Below are positions 21,934 through 34,236 of a stretch of 64,000 bases of DNA, one piece after another. The position numbers were made by a program, and so were the translations under genes. The stretch spans positions 7,694,775-7,758,774 of the forward strand of contig CM075104.1 in assembly GCA_037576195.1 (NCBI GenBank), in the 5' to 3' direction. Source of the stretch: Phytoseiulus persimilis. Lineage: Eukaryota > Arthropoda > Arachnida > Mesostigmata > Phytoseiidae. The stretch's first letter is position 1; the number at the start of each line of letters is the position of its first letter. The notes under the pieces are model-generated. The model saw only the letters and a list, made by a program, of their open reading frames with translations. It ran no database searches and was not told where the DNA came from.

Positions 21934-24140
21934 GTACGGATTGGAGCCTACGACGTGTTCCGATGTGAAACATCCAGGATGGAGTTTGCAGAGGAGTCAG
22001 ATCGGACGGACTGCACGGAGTGAACGACTGAACGTGGAAGTAGACAGGCGAATGGAGGAAGGAGGAAAACGACGGAAAAACGCGGAAACGAAAATGCGCT
22101 CGTTTCACCTTTCGGCTGACTGAATCGATTCCAGTCGTTTCACTCAGTCACTCACAGACGGGGAGACTGACTGGCTCCTTATCCGTGCTGGCTTACTTCA
22201 GGAGCTCGCAGTAGTGAACGAATGCGTTCGGGCAGAGAGGCGAAGCAGGAAAAAACCCGGCAACGGAGAGAGATGGCCAGACATGCAGGCAGGAAGCCCG
22301 GCGTTCACAACACATCGAGATACACTTCGTCCTTGACGTGTTCGTTCGGAAGTCCGCTCGGGCCTCGTCGCTCGAGCGGGCCGGCCGAGGTCTCTTTGAC
22401 GTAGGAGCGGAATCCGGCCTCCAACCTTCAGAGCAGGTGTATCTAGAACAGACGACTCTTGGAGCATTGCGAGCGAGCGCCTCCTGGCCGACCGAGAGAA
22501 CGTCTAGTCGTCCAATTCGTTCTCTAGGCCCACACTCCATTCATTCCGAGCGAGTGCCGCACACTTCCCAAAACGCCCGGGTCGAGCCCTTCCCTCAAAA
22601 CTCGAAAACTCCCGCGGTGTCGCGCCCTTGCGCTCGGGCGGAGATCGGGCAACGATGTCTGTTTGGAGCGTCGCGCGCAGCGTCGAGGCGGCTTTCGGTG
22701 TGCGGCCGTGATGCAGGAAGGTTCGTCGGCACGTCCCGGGGACCGTTCCTCGGATCCTCCTTCCATGTGGTTCGTTAATAGCACTCCGTCTTTATAGATC
22801 TGATAGGCTATCTTGACGAGCACGAGGCTTCTTGTGCACCGGCGTATCTCCTCCAAGTGGCTTCCTCGATAGTTTCCTCTGCGCGCTCATCTAGAACCGA
22901 ACGAACTCTCGTGCGCGTTCACTCTCATTCGGTGGGAGGAAGCGGGACGGGAATCTCATGCCGTCGCTCCAGTTCGTGACCGAAGGGATCGAGCACGGGA
23001 TTCCGTCCGTGGGTTCAAGAAGAGACCGCCGGCGAACAAACGAGCGGAGTGGATCGCACTGTTGCGAGCGGTGCTCGACCCAAGCCAACGGGGATCTTGG
23101 ACTCTGCCTCCTCCCCCTCTCCAGATAAGCTTTTCCCGGGCTCGTCCGCGGAGTGTGCGGAGGAGAACGCTGTGACCAGTGGCTGTTGCGGGCGCTGCTG
23201 CGCGGAGAGGAACACCGGGCCAAAGAGGGAGCGAGCCGAGCGAGAAGAAAGCGAGGAATAAGAGTACGTCGACAGCAACGACAACAAACGAAGATCTCTT
23301 GTATGTAATGTCCCTTCCAACTAATGGAACTAACGTGTCGCTGGCCGCCGCGTCAACAATTTAGAGCTGCAGCAGTAGCCCGACAGAAGTGCTCACACTA
23401 ACGACCGCCACCAGCCCGAAGTTCGCCGAGAAGGGATCGAGACGATTCAAGCGGCCGGCAGCGGTTGTAAAGCTCCGTCGAGCTCCTCTGGAGCCGAGCT
23501 CCTCTCGTTGCCCGACGAGGCCACCCGACCTCGGGGAAACGTGTGAGCGTCCAGTATTTGGCACACGTATCAAGTTTCGGGGGAACGCGCGACGAGCGAA
23601 GGTCAAGGGCGGCCGTCCTTTCTTCGCGAAAGCTACACGTCCTCCCGGTTCCTGTCTCGCCCACCGAGCTCGGCCGATGGTCGATTCGGTCACTCAATCA
23701 GTGATGTCAGTCCGGACATCTCGGTACCACTACGTTCGCTAATCAAGCCTTCCTCTGTCTGTCTCTCTGAGAGAGATTACGAGGTGTCCTCCGATCGCCT
23801 AATTGGCCCCGCGATAACGGAACGCCACGTCGTTCGTTTAGTCGGTGGCCAACCGGTTGTGCTTGCTCGTTACAACAGTTGGCAGACCTTCCGCGTCGGC
23901 TCATCGATCGGAACGAAAAGATAGTCGGCCGCTCCGGCGTTCCTCAAGTTCGGGGCGACGTGGTCGTCGTGACGGAATCTACTAAACCGAAAGCCGACAA
24001 GGGCGCGCGGACGGGAGGAAACGCGGGCGAGGTACTCGGCGAGGCTGCCGCAGCCGCCGCCTGCCTTCAATGGCCTATCTGAAGGGGTTGCTTATGCGGA
24101 GCAAGTTTCTACTCGATTTCCACGCCGCCGTTCTGCGCGA

Positions 24141-24153
24141 GGGGGGGGGGGGG
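24141..24153 (+). repeat. G13 homopolymer
   Basis: Thirteen G followed by AGGG, a possible G-quadruplex former. Confidence 0.9.
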
Positions 24154-25328
24154 AGGGTTCCAGGCAGCTCGAGCTCTTTCTTGCGTCCACGAACGGCGCC
24201 GTCGTCGACTCGGTGTCGAGACCGCGTGAAACCGGGACGTCGGCGGCAACGACGCCGTTTTTGTCGTCATCATCCTCATGCACAACAACGACTGCTAGTG
24301 AACATCCGACCGAGGAAAGCGTACACCGACGATAGGAAGGGGCTGCGCAGATTTCGCAGATAGGCCGGGCACCAGCGGCGGCAAGGCAAACCCATTCGGC
24401 TTCAGGCTTGGATGGCCAGTTTAGCGAACGCAACCGTCTGGAAGAAGGAGAGAACGCAGCCCGCGGCTTTGGCATGCAGGGACATGTCCGTGCTGCTGTC
24501 AGTTAGGTTGGAGCAACGACGGTCAGTCACCCGGCCGAAATCCTCTTCTCCGAGCGAGTCGCTCACTCACGGCCGAGGAAAAAATCCCCATGAAAAAGCC
24601 CGGCGTCGACCAAGGACGCACGCCTTGACAACGTCTCCTCATTTTCTCTTATTCCTCGCTGCTGTGTCGACCACCGAAACCGAGCAGGAGAGAAAAACTC
24701 CTGAGCAGTGAGAAAAAAAAACGGCTGCAGATGTGCTATTCCCGAATCCGGCAAGAGCACGTCATTCGTTCGTGTCACCCATGAGACCGAGAGTTTCTTA
24801 GGCCGAGCCGATGCCGAGTGGGTAAGGATAGCCGAGGCGATAACCGCCGTCAGCGGCGCCGGATAAAGACCGCTGGATGAACAGACGGACACGCGGCGGC
24901 GGACGACGACGGGTCCGGACAGCGCGTTATGGGGCGCACGGGCGTACACAACTTCTCCCAATTACCCATGATGGATAGAAGCTCGCTGCTGGCCTCTGCT
25001 TCCGTCTTTGGACTACCGAGGGAAAAGGGAGCCAGATCATGCAAGTGTTGTGGACAAAGCCATCCGCGACGTAGAAAGAACACGAGGAAGAAGAAAAATT
25101 AGGACTAGGCGTGGGAGGCGGCAACCCTCACAAGTGTTTCACGCACCCGTCTTTGCATGTTGTCCGTTTGTCCATGTCGTCGTCGTCGTTCATCTATCCA
25201 TCCGTCCGGCCGGTCTTCGCGTCTGTCGACAGGCCTGAAAGAAGAGTCTTGTGACGGGTGCTGTTACTGCACCACCAACTGCTGCCGCTGCTCGTTAGTG
25301 AATATCAGATTGTTATCTGTTTTTTGTT

Positions 25329-25347
25329 TCTCTCTCTCTCTCTCTCT
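25329..25347 (+). repeat. (TC)n microsatellite
   Basis: About nine TC units in a T-rich context. Confidence 0.85.
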
Positions 25348-25963
25348 GATCTGCCGGCGTCTCGACCGGGCCATTCTGCTCTACATGACGTGTCCTCGAC
25401 CAGCGACGCAGCCGGTGATGCCGGCGAAGCCCGCATGCGGGTCTACCGTCCTTCTCTTCCCTCGTTTTCCTTGTCGTCGTCGTTGCTGCTGCCGCCGCCT
25501 AACGATGTTTGTTCTCCTAAAAACTGGTTGGCTGTTTATTTTAGCATAAAAACCTCTGGAGCTCAACGAACGCCCAGATGCAGGCGGCAACGGCCCGCGG
25601 CTAGCGCGAGACGGCAGCGAAGCGTGCCGAGGATTTCTCGGGAAATAAATACATGACGAAAGGGAGAAGAGCAGCAAGAACTCTCCGTAAACAGACTAGT
25701 CGACGTTAAGAAACCGTCGGACTCAGCAGTTGCCGACTCCAACGAGGAAGGCTGCCGTCTCTATTTTTTACACTTCCCGAGGAGTCACATACGAGCCAAC
25801 GACACCGCGGCTCTTGTTGTTGCTCGAGACATAGTCTCGACGAGCGACGGTGGCGAACCGCTCGGCCGTTGGGAGAACTGAGACGAAACGCGACGTCGAC
25901 GACTAATTCGATGCCGTTTCTTCTGCCAACGGTGAAAGCAAGAAGAGGGTGAAAGTATTCGAG

Positions 25964-26004
25964 TATATATATACGCCCGGCCATATATGGTTGTAACCAT
26001 ATGG
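25964..26004 (-). promoter_or_regulatory. CArG box beside a TATA-like tract
   Basis: CCATATATGG (25981-25990) is a perfect CArG box, the serum-response-factor/MADS site. It is followed in minus-strand order, seven bases on, by TATATATATA (25973-25964). CArG then TATA is the layout of actin and immediate-early promoters, which would place a minus-strand start near 25940. A second palindrome, CCATATGG, sits at 25997-26004, and the two form an imperfect inverted repeat. No clear exon follows on either strand. It may instead be an enhancer or an AT-rich chance cluster. Confidence 0.35.
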
Positions 26005-26922
26005 AAACGTGCGTTTTCCCGCCCCCTCCCCTCCTCGCTGAGGCGGCTATCAGTCCCACTCCTGTCACCAACCGAGCCAGCGGGACGGTTTGGCTAATTC
26101 ACTAGAGCTCTTCAGAAACCCCTGCGTCGGGTCAAGTCCGCCCGCTTCGGCCGACCGAGCGGTGAGGACACTCCGAGATCCCTCGGGGAAATCGGTCGCA
26201 GCCCCCTCCCGGGAGGTGAGGCGCGAGGAAATGCTCCGGATCCAGAGTCGAGTTCCAATATTCGACACATTCGACTGTTCCTCCCGCCTCCTAGGAGGGC
26301 TCTTGAAGCTTGCTGACGTCCGCGAGGACGGCTTCTTCGTCGAGGGCAGCTGACGTCCTCACTCCATGCCCGTAGACTCTTCGCATTCATGGGGTTTGTT
26401 CGCCATCTCGAGATTCTTCGGCAAATACACTCACGGAGCGACGGGTCCTGGGATCTGTGTCTCCTTGACTCAACTCCCCCGCTGCGGTCGTGGCAAGGGG
26501 TGAAAAGCGGCCTGAGTTTAAGATGTGCTGAACTATCAGTAGGTCTTCCGCACTCGGGACGGGCGCTGTCTCCCGCTCTTCATCTTCTCACCCGCCCCGT
26601 CCCTCGTATATGGCAGTCCAGGACACTAAAAGCCGTCTTGTTCAAACACTGCTCCTGTTTACCGTTCCCCTTGACTGCCAAGAAAAATAGCTCCACTTTC
26701 CTGAGGAGGCGAGGAAAACTAGAGACACGGAAAAGAGCTCTACTGCAGTAGTGGAGAAACCCCTCCACCTGAGCAAATCAGCCCGCACCCAGGAATCTCA
26801 CAAGGCGGGAGAGTTCTGAAATCATGTGGGTGACTGAGATTTCGAATGTTGATCCAGATTTCGAGACATTCCACCTTCACCGTGCTTGAGCCGGGTTCAT
26901 TTTCCCCGGAATCTTTGGAGAG

Positions 26923-27110
26923 ATGTCTGAGAGGACGAGAGGAAAGAACGGACAGAAGCGTCATCAAACCAGAGGCATTTCGATGGGGGCGGGGTCGCCG
27001 GAGGTAGCATTTGCTCTTGCAGTTTGCGTGCTACGCAGAGAACAAGGAAGCGCTAACATGCAGGCCGGAAGTGGAGCGAGGTATCCTGGAGAAGTACACG
27101 GTGTGAGCCT
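26923..27110 (+). CDS. Possible short coding exon
   Basis: ATG at 26923 opens 63 codons (MSERTRGKNGQKRHQ, later SPEVAFALAVCVLRREQGS) up to a donor CCT|GTGAGT near 27110. About 47% of codons begin with G and 10% with T, but G is also high (34%) at position 2 because the strand is purine-rich, so coding is uncertain. No upstream promoter is evident. The G18 tract begins about 45 bases after the donor. Confidence 0.2.
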
Positions 27111-27156
27111 GTGAGTGAGACTACTCAAGTCGACCGGGCTGGTTGACTGGGGAGGA

Positions 27157-27174
27157 GGGGGGGGGGGGGGGGGG
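27157..27174 (+). repeat. G18 homopolymer
   Basis: Eighteen G in a row within a G/A-rich tract starting at 27149; a potential G-quadruplex. The other strand is a C18 tract. Confidence 0.9.
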
Positions 27175-28160
27175 AAGATCACTTCGAAAGTCTTACTTAT
27201 CTCCCAGTCCTAGAGCCGTCTGGCCAAGCCGAGCGAACGGAACGAGAGGTCTCCGGCTCTGACGAACTTGAGACGCACGGGGGGAAGCCAGACGTGCGCG
27301 TGCAAATGCTGCAAAACCAAGTGGTCATACACAGCTGCATTCGCAGAACGCGTTCGCGCGCCGTCATGGGGAATCCACCGACCTGCGAACGCCAATCGTG
27401 ATGCCCCAGATTGTTCAGGAGATGCGTTCTCCAAATTAAAATCGACTCCGCGGTTTCGACTCGGGTCTGCTGTTGTTGAATCAGCTCCGGAAAACATTTC
27501 CGCGTGTTCGGTAGAGACGGTTCGCCTCGTTCGGCTGCAGAGGTTTCATTTGCTCAGGTGGAATCCGAGCGATAGGAGTAAGATTGATTGTTCGCGCTCA
27601 GAGCACCGCTCCTGTTCTGTGAGTTCTCCTCCCTGGCCTGGTTCGGGCGAATAAACGCGAGCCGGAGCATCGAGCGAACGCCAACATGAGAAAAAGCTCT
27701 CCTCCGCCCGGGAAAACGAAAACCTTGTAAAGATTGAAAGCACTTAGATCAGTGTTCATCTCTCACAGCGATCTCGGCGCACCTTCCCCCCGGAGTGGCT
27801 TTTCGCGAAGCTGAACAAGCTGTACGCAGTGTACCGCTACCGTACTCGACCAACGCTCCTGTAGACTCTTTGCAGTTTGGAGAGATTGCGGACGTTTTGT
27901 TCCGTCTCGGTTGCAAGGAATGACTGGCAATGTCTTCTCGAAACAAACAGAACGAGATGTCGTTAGACGTTGTTGTCCGCTAAATAGAATCTTTTCCCGT
28001 CCTGTTTGCCGCGCGCGCGCGCTCACGTCTCCGGGAGGCTCGTTTGTTCCTTGACTCAATGGCCTTGTTCTGTCGACTGGTTGTTCGGAGTGGTCGGCCG
28101 GAGTCGGTCTGTTCCTAATGTGACTTTGATAGGATGGATGCGTGCGCGCTGTAGCCGCGG

Positions 28161-28168
28161 TATAAATA
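28161..28168 (+). promoter_or_regulatory. TATA box, TATAAATA
   Basis: A canonical TATAAATA in a GC-rich setting (CCGCGG immediately before). It predicts a start near 28190, about 10 bases before an open frame of 136 codons. No initiator match is seen. Confidence 0.35.
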
Positions 28169-28200
28169 TACAAACTCTTGGAGCGAATGCGATGCAATTG

Positions 28201-28609
28201 ACCCTCGACTTCCTCTACGGTCGGCTCGAGAGGTCCGGCTCGCGAGAGTCGATGTCAGGAACAGACCTCCCCACTTCGCGCTGACGCAGCCCGCCGCCAC
28301 CCAGGACCGTCGGTCGAGTCTCGGCAAACATTGGAACACAAAAACATCGCGAGGACGACCGGGGCGCCGGAGAAATCGCCCGACCCATTACTTGGAGGAG
28401 AAACCTTGACTTTGGAACTGTCATCGCGAGACCGAACGGGCGAAGTCCTCCTCCCAGCGGAGGCAGGAGATCACCACTCGAGGCGGACCGAAGTCGTCAA
28501 AACAGAACAATCTCGATATGGAAGTAGACCGAGCCGCCGGGATGGAAGAAGAAGCAGCGAACTGATGGCCGGCGAACGTAAATTGTGTTTTGAATTCACG
28601 CGCTGTTAG
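28201..28609 (+). CDS. Open frame downstream of a TATA box
   Basis: The frame is open from just after TGA at about 28200 to TAG at 28609, 136 codons. The later two thirds look coding-like: TLEHKNIARTTGAPEKSPD, LLGGETLTLELSSRDRTGE, ELMAGERKLCFEFTRC. Codons with G first are 32% and with T first 15%; G at position 2 is 26%, so support is moderate. There is no early ATG (the only in-frame ATG is near the end), so an acceptor such as GATGTCAG at about 28258 would be needed. No family recognised. Confidence 0.22.
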
Positions 28610-30639
28610 ATCCAGTCGTAAAACGAGAAATTGTGCCGTGAGTGCTTGCTGCTGGTGTAAGTAGATTTGGCTTTAGACTTGCCTTGGGCTTGCTGCTCGC
28701 TCGGGAACGCGGGAGGAGTTCGTGCGAGAGAGGAAACTGGGTTAACCGAGGCGCATGCCCACCATGCGGCAGGATCAGATGCGGGTGGCTTTTCGGCGAG
28801 CGCGATGCCGAGTAGACGCAAGCGGAATTCCTCCATCTCGTTTCTCGGTCGCTCGAAGCGATCGCAGTGAGTGAATGATCAGAGTCGGGGCTGTCATCGT
28901 TGTTGAGAGAGAGAGAGATGTTCACCCAGGGCAGGCGACGTACGGTACGCTTTGGTGGCCGCCCTGAAAAGAAGGAATTTGGATGATGCTCTCAAATCAT
29001 TCAGACACACAATCCCCGAACGAGATCTAATTACGTTCGGGGCTGCGGCTTTTCTGCCGTTCCCGGCTTTGCGCTACGAGAACGCGGAGGATGCGAGCGG
29101 AATGGAATCGTCGAACCGCCACCGCGCACGAGATGAGCGAACTCGTTGCTCAGAATCCTGTCTGGTGGTCTCCGAATGTTCCTCCAAACTATCTCGGAGC
29201 TCTTCATGACGTCCGGCGGATCCGGAATCGATCCGAACGAGATCCGTCGAAGCGAAGTTCGAAGTTGTTTTATTCCCGCGCAGCGAGCGAGCCGAGATTT
29301 TCCCGCAGAGGGAACAGAACGAGCGGGAAGAGGGAGAACTCGGAGCCGGCTCGGGTCCGCTCTGCTCCTTCGGAAAGAACTCCGATACAAGGTGGCAAGG
29401 AGAACTTAATGGATATTAATCTTGCATCCATTTGCACTACTCGCGAAGATCCTCCGATAAGGTCAGTTGTTCGCGTCCCTGAGGTCATCAGGTGAGAACG
29501 CGTCCGGCGAAGTTCGCGTGACTCCTGGCAGCAATGAAAGAAGGAGAAAGAAAACTGTGTCGTGTACGAAGGAGATGGATAATTGTCTTCCAATTACCCT
29601 CACTAGCGAGCCACTCCGCCGGCGAGCCGCCCGCTGCGAGTCAGTCCGTTAGTCAACCAGCCCGGTAAGCAGAGGCGATTCGCAACTGAGCCGAGGGAAT
29701 AAGAAATCGGCCACCTAGTGAGGGCGGCCGACGAGGCTCTTACACGGCACTTTCTTGGAGTTCTTGAGCTCCTCGAGCCGACGTTAACTCAGTCGAGGGG
29801 GAGCAATTATCCACAAAGTTAACTCTCCCTCGCTTCGTCTTTTTGGTGACCAGGAGTCCTGTGTATGGCTCCCGCTGCCAGGACGGAGTAGTTCCCGTTC
29901 CGCTCGCGAGTTCCCTACGGGGAAGCGCCTTCGGGACGCCAAACAGACTTCGTTTGAGAACCTTTCCGGCGAAAACACTCCGCTGGGTCATCATGAACCC
30001 ATGTTTCCCGTGCTCGAACCGGAGTTGACGAAGCCGCCCGCCAGACGACGAGCTCAACTTCTCACTGTCCGGCGAGCGAGTGCAGGAGAAGAAGGACCTC
30101 CTACAGTTGGAGCGTTGCGACAGGGTACGCGATCCCGCAGAGGCAATAGCGGTGGTCATTCTCCTGGCCACCCGCGTGGCGTCTTGTCCGAATTCCGGGT
30201 CTGAGGGCTCGTTTGCTGCCCTTCGAACGAACGCAATCGATCAATGAGAGTGAGTCTCACTCGGTGAGAGGCCATCCCTCAAGCCGACGCGACGTGCAAA
30301 CTCTTCACGCCCGCGTTTTTCGCTGCGACGAAGAAGCTCTTGAAGAAGCCGGCCGGCCGGACGGCCTTTCGGTCGCTCGTCCGATCGGTTGGTCGAGAAC
30401 CACCTCAGGAAAAAGGCCAAGGAAGCCAAAGGAGAGAGCAGCAGGAGGATGTAACGAGAGCCTGCTGCAGGCCAGCAATAGATTCAGCCTCCATCCGTAT
30501 CGAGGGGAGAATCCTCGCTGCTCCCCTTATGCCTCACCGAGTTCTCGTCATGTTCAAGAGCCTGCGAAGAGCTCGCTCCGCGCAGAACGTGCGTTCAAAG
30601 TCTCATTAAGGAGTGACCTCAGCCTTCCCTCGGCGATTG

Positions 30640-30659
30640 AACGAACGAACGAACGAACA
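30640..30659 (+). repeat. (GAAC)n microsatellite
   Basis: Five tandem copies of GAAC/ACGA. Confidence 0.8.
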
Positions 30660-33600
30660 GCGGGTGCGGAGGAGCCAGCCTTCCATCATAAAGTTCGTAC
30701 ATAAATTGATGCAAACTCACGAACATATAGCCAGAAAGGAGAGCGAGCAAGTTGATCAGCTGTTGTCTGCTGCACACCTCGCGGCCACAGAACCCCTCGC
30801 GCGCGGTCCTCTCCGTGCCTTTTCATCAGAAGCCGCTGAGTTTCGGAGCATTGTCCCTTGGTTCGTTTCAGCGTCTGACGACATCTTTCCGGAGCATCCG
30901 TTGAGAACGTCCAAACAACTCTCTGTGATGCCTCGCGGAGTTTCTTCTTCTGTTGTTGATAAGTCGTTCCAGACAGGAGGGGCTCGCGACGGCGGGAGCT
31001 CCCCGCTCTCCCGTAGTGTCCACGTGTTCCGTCTTACCCTCAGCACGGTCCACGTCACCCACGACGGCTACGGCGACCGAGTCCGCATTGACTGAGCTCC
31101 GGAGAAGCAATCACGGAGGGGCGGTCTTCGCTGTCAGCTCCAGTCTACGGTCGCATTGAGTCGTCTGAGCAAGCCCTGCCGGCATCCAGTTTGCAAGAAG
31201 AGCCGAGTGAAGGGCTTACTCGCCGGCCCGGCGAGCAGCGAGGCCTCCTCGCCGCTTCCCGACTTCCACAGCGAGCGAAGCATAAAAAGCAGGCGGCGGC
31301 GCTGGCGGCAGGACAGCCGTCATCCACAAGGCTTTACTCCGGCCCGACGTCGTGATGGCCAGTGGCATCGCCGCTGCAAATGATCGCGGCCGCTATGTAC
31401 CTGCGCGCTGCTCAACTGACTGATTGCGGCTGCGGCGTCGGTCGGTGGTTTCGGTGCGAGTGCTCTCTTTTTGGCCAAAAATCAGCGAAGGCGGCGGCAA
31501 CGGCCATCTATAACGGCGTGTTCAGCCGACAGGCTCCCGCGCCGCCATCGAACCTAGAGGAATTCATCCATTCATTCATGAAGTTCATACAGGCACAGCT
31601 GACTCGGATCGCGAACGTACGCCGCGTCGACCACCGGTCGCGGAGCCGGCCGAGCGTCACCCGCTCGAGCTGATTGGTATCACATGAAGTTGCCGGTTGA
31701 AACTGCCAGAACTCCGCTGCTCCCATTGTTTCCAGCGGCCGCATCAGCGCGACCTTCGCAGGGAGCAGATCCTTAGCAGAAGATCCCCCGACTGCGGACG
31801 CACATTCAAGCGGCACTGCACTCCGCCATAATTGGGACCTCTTGCTTCCATTTCGACCAGCGGCACGGCGGCAGGCCCCGGAGCAGAATCAACACTGCCT
31901 CGGTCAGAAGCTCCGGAGGCGAGCCACGACCAACCACCACGCGCTCCACGGGGGCAGCGCAGCGGCGGGGAGGCAATGACGGCCGGTAACAGAGGAGAAC
32001 AACAGCGCTCCTATTCAGCCATTCAGTGCCTCCATTCCGCCGCGGACGCCGCACCGTCCTCTCGATGGAGATCGTGAGTGGTTCCTCGAGCCGCCGCCGC
32101 CGCTTGTTTTTCTCCCCACTCTCGTTCATTGTTTCAGGAAGTAAACTCGCCGGTTCCGTCCTGTGGGAGCGCAGTGACGGAGGCCAGGAGCTGGGCGAGA
32201 AGCGGGAATGGACGAGCCAGCGCTCGCAACGGAAATTCGTACAATGAGCAAGTGGTCACCATCAAATTTTAATGAGCACATGTGGTCGACCTCCACCCTC
32301 TATTCGAACCGCCGACCTCTCTGGCGTGCCTGGCACGGAGTGGCTCCGAGTTTCGCCTCTGCTTGCGAGCTTTACGGCTGTTGGAGGCGCAATGTTGAGA
32401 AAGTCGACCTGTGACTGGATCGCGTCCTGTTCGGCCGGAAGACAGGCCGATGCACGCAGACTCTATTGTGCTGCGGCGACGTGCGATCGTTTGAACATGC
32501 CCGGACATGCCAGGGCGCTCCGGGAGCTCCTGACGACGCCCTCGACCAGAGCCGAGGAGCCATGATCTCTCTTGTGGCGTGCATACCCCGGCGCATGCCG
32601 CCGTTGTGCAGCCCACTTGTTGTGGAACTCTCGTGGCAAGCGGGAGCTGCTCACCGACCGAGTTGTGGCGTTCGCGTCCATTCTTGCACTCAACTGTGAA
32701 CTAATTGCGTCTAGTTCGGTCGTGCGAACACGGCACAGCCAGCCGTGCTCACCAACGTGGCCAGCTATGTTGGACACAAATTGCTATCCGAAAATAGTAA
32801 GAGGTTCGCTAACTTAGCCCTCCGCCCTGCTCGGCCACCAGCTTGCACTTTCGCTCGTGTTCATGGACATGTCATAAAGGCTCGTTCGCGCATATTATCC
32901 TATCGGAAAATCACAAGCGGGGAGGCAGTCACGTTGGGGACCCCGTGGGCACCGACTCGACGGCGGAATCACTAAAAACAAAAGGGATCCGGCGTTCGTT
33001 CTCCGGGGATCGCTTCGGGCTATTCCGAGCACTGGAGCGAGTCCCGCTGAGATTGAACTCGAACGCGCGGAATCTCGAGCGCAAAATGAATCAGTCGCGA
33101 AACTAGTTGAACCGAGAGAGTTTCGGGACGCCTGTTTGTCGTCGCCTCCTTTGTTGTGATTCCGCAGCGACACCAACTAGCTCCACCAAATGAGATACGG
33201 GGCCTGGCGGCTGCGGACGCCGAACTGAATGGGAGAGAACATTGAGTGGTACCAAGAAGGAACGAGCGTGACTCTTGATTTATCGTTAGGCTTCCTGAAA
33301 GTGGCAGCGGAAGTCCTGGCGGCGCGCCGCAACACCCGTTTCCGCCAACTTTAATGACAATCTAACTTCAAATGCAACGAGGGTCGAGCACGCGAACCGA
33401 ATCTGAACGGACACTCCACCAGCCGCGAGTACGTGTGGGAGGCTTTCTCGCGAGTCGTTCGGACCGTGGTCTGAGTTCCTTGCTCGATATTCAGTGTTCT
33501 TCGTTGCAAGGGTGGGTCCTCGACGAGGATTTCGATCTGAAAGCCTCGGCTTTCATACCGGGAACGTTCTCGCTCCGGGAGACAGGGCTTCCAGGTTCGA

Positions 33601-34224
33601 ACCCGCGCTCGAGAAACTTCTCGCGTCTGAGGTTCATGAGCCGGTGGAGGGGCCGCCGATTAGGGTATTCCGAAATGAAAGCTCCGCGAGCCCCTTCGGC
33701 GGGTTCAAAACGGAGTCGAGATAGTTTGCTGCAGGAACAAGCTCCTCTACGACTCGAAGTTTCCTCGCCTCGTTCCGGAGCAGTTTAACGACCCTCATTA
33801 GATCGCAGGTTAAAGAGAGTTTGCTCGAGTTGTCGCCGCTGCTGACGCTGCATAGTTCAACGCTATTTAGCCGGCAGGCGAGCTAACGCCGGAGCGACCA
33901 AACCAGACAGAGCCCGCTCGGGATCCTCTGCGCAGTCAGTGCTCGGGGAGACTTGCCAGTTATCTCGGGGAGAACAAAGAAAACGAGGCCAGGCGTTTGA
34001 AAGGCAAAAATGTTCGAGAGAGTTCGGAATGGATCTCTTGAACTCCTTGTTACGAGTCGGCTCGGATCAGCAACCAGAGCAGCGAGCGCGATGATAACTT
34101 TCGACTTTAGGTTTGAAAGCCCCGCTCCGCGGAACTTCCCTCGAGCCCTCCTTTTGCGATCTCACCTAACCGTCCTTCTTCGGTTCCCTGCGTCCGTTCT
34201 TCCGTCCGCCTGCCTGCTTGTTCG

Positions 34225-34236
34225 CCCCCCCCCCCC
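34225..34236 (+). repeat. C12 homopolymer
   Basis: Twelve C, followed by TCCCCC. Confidence 0.9.

Larger units (their letters stand above)
21934..25960. other. Noncoding stretch
   Basis: Nothing convincing. It contains a G13 tract, a (TC)n microsatellite and numerous short frames without coding bias. Confidence 0.4.

Noticed and set aside
33590-33604. tRNA gene suggested by a perfect B box GGTTCGAACCC.
   Set aside because: No A box or D-arm sequence at the right distance upstream and no acceptor pairing.
33372-33788. 138-codon plus-strand gene starting MQRGSSTRTE.
   Set aside because: T is common at codon position 1 (22%) and G at position 2 (30%), unlike the better candidates.
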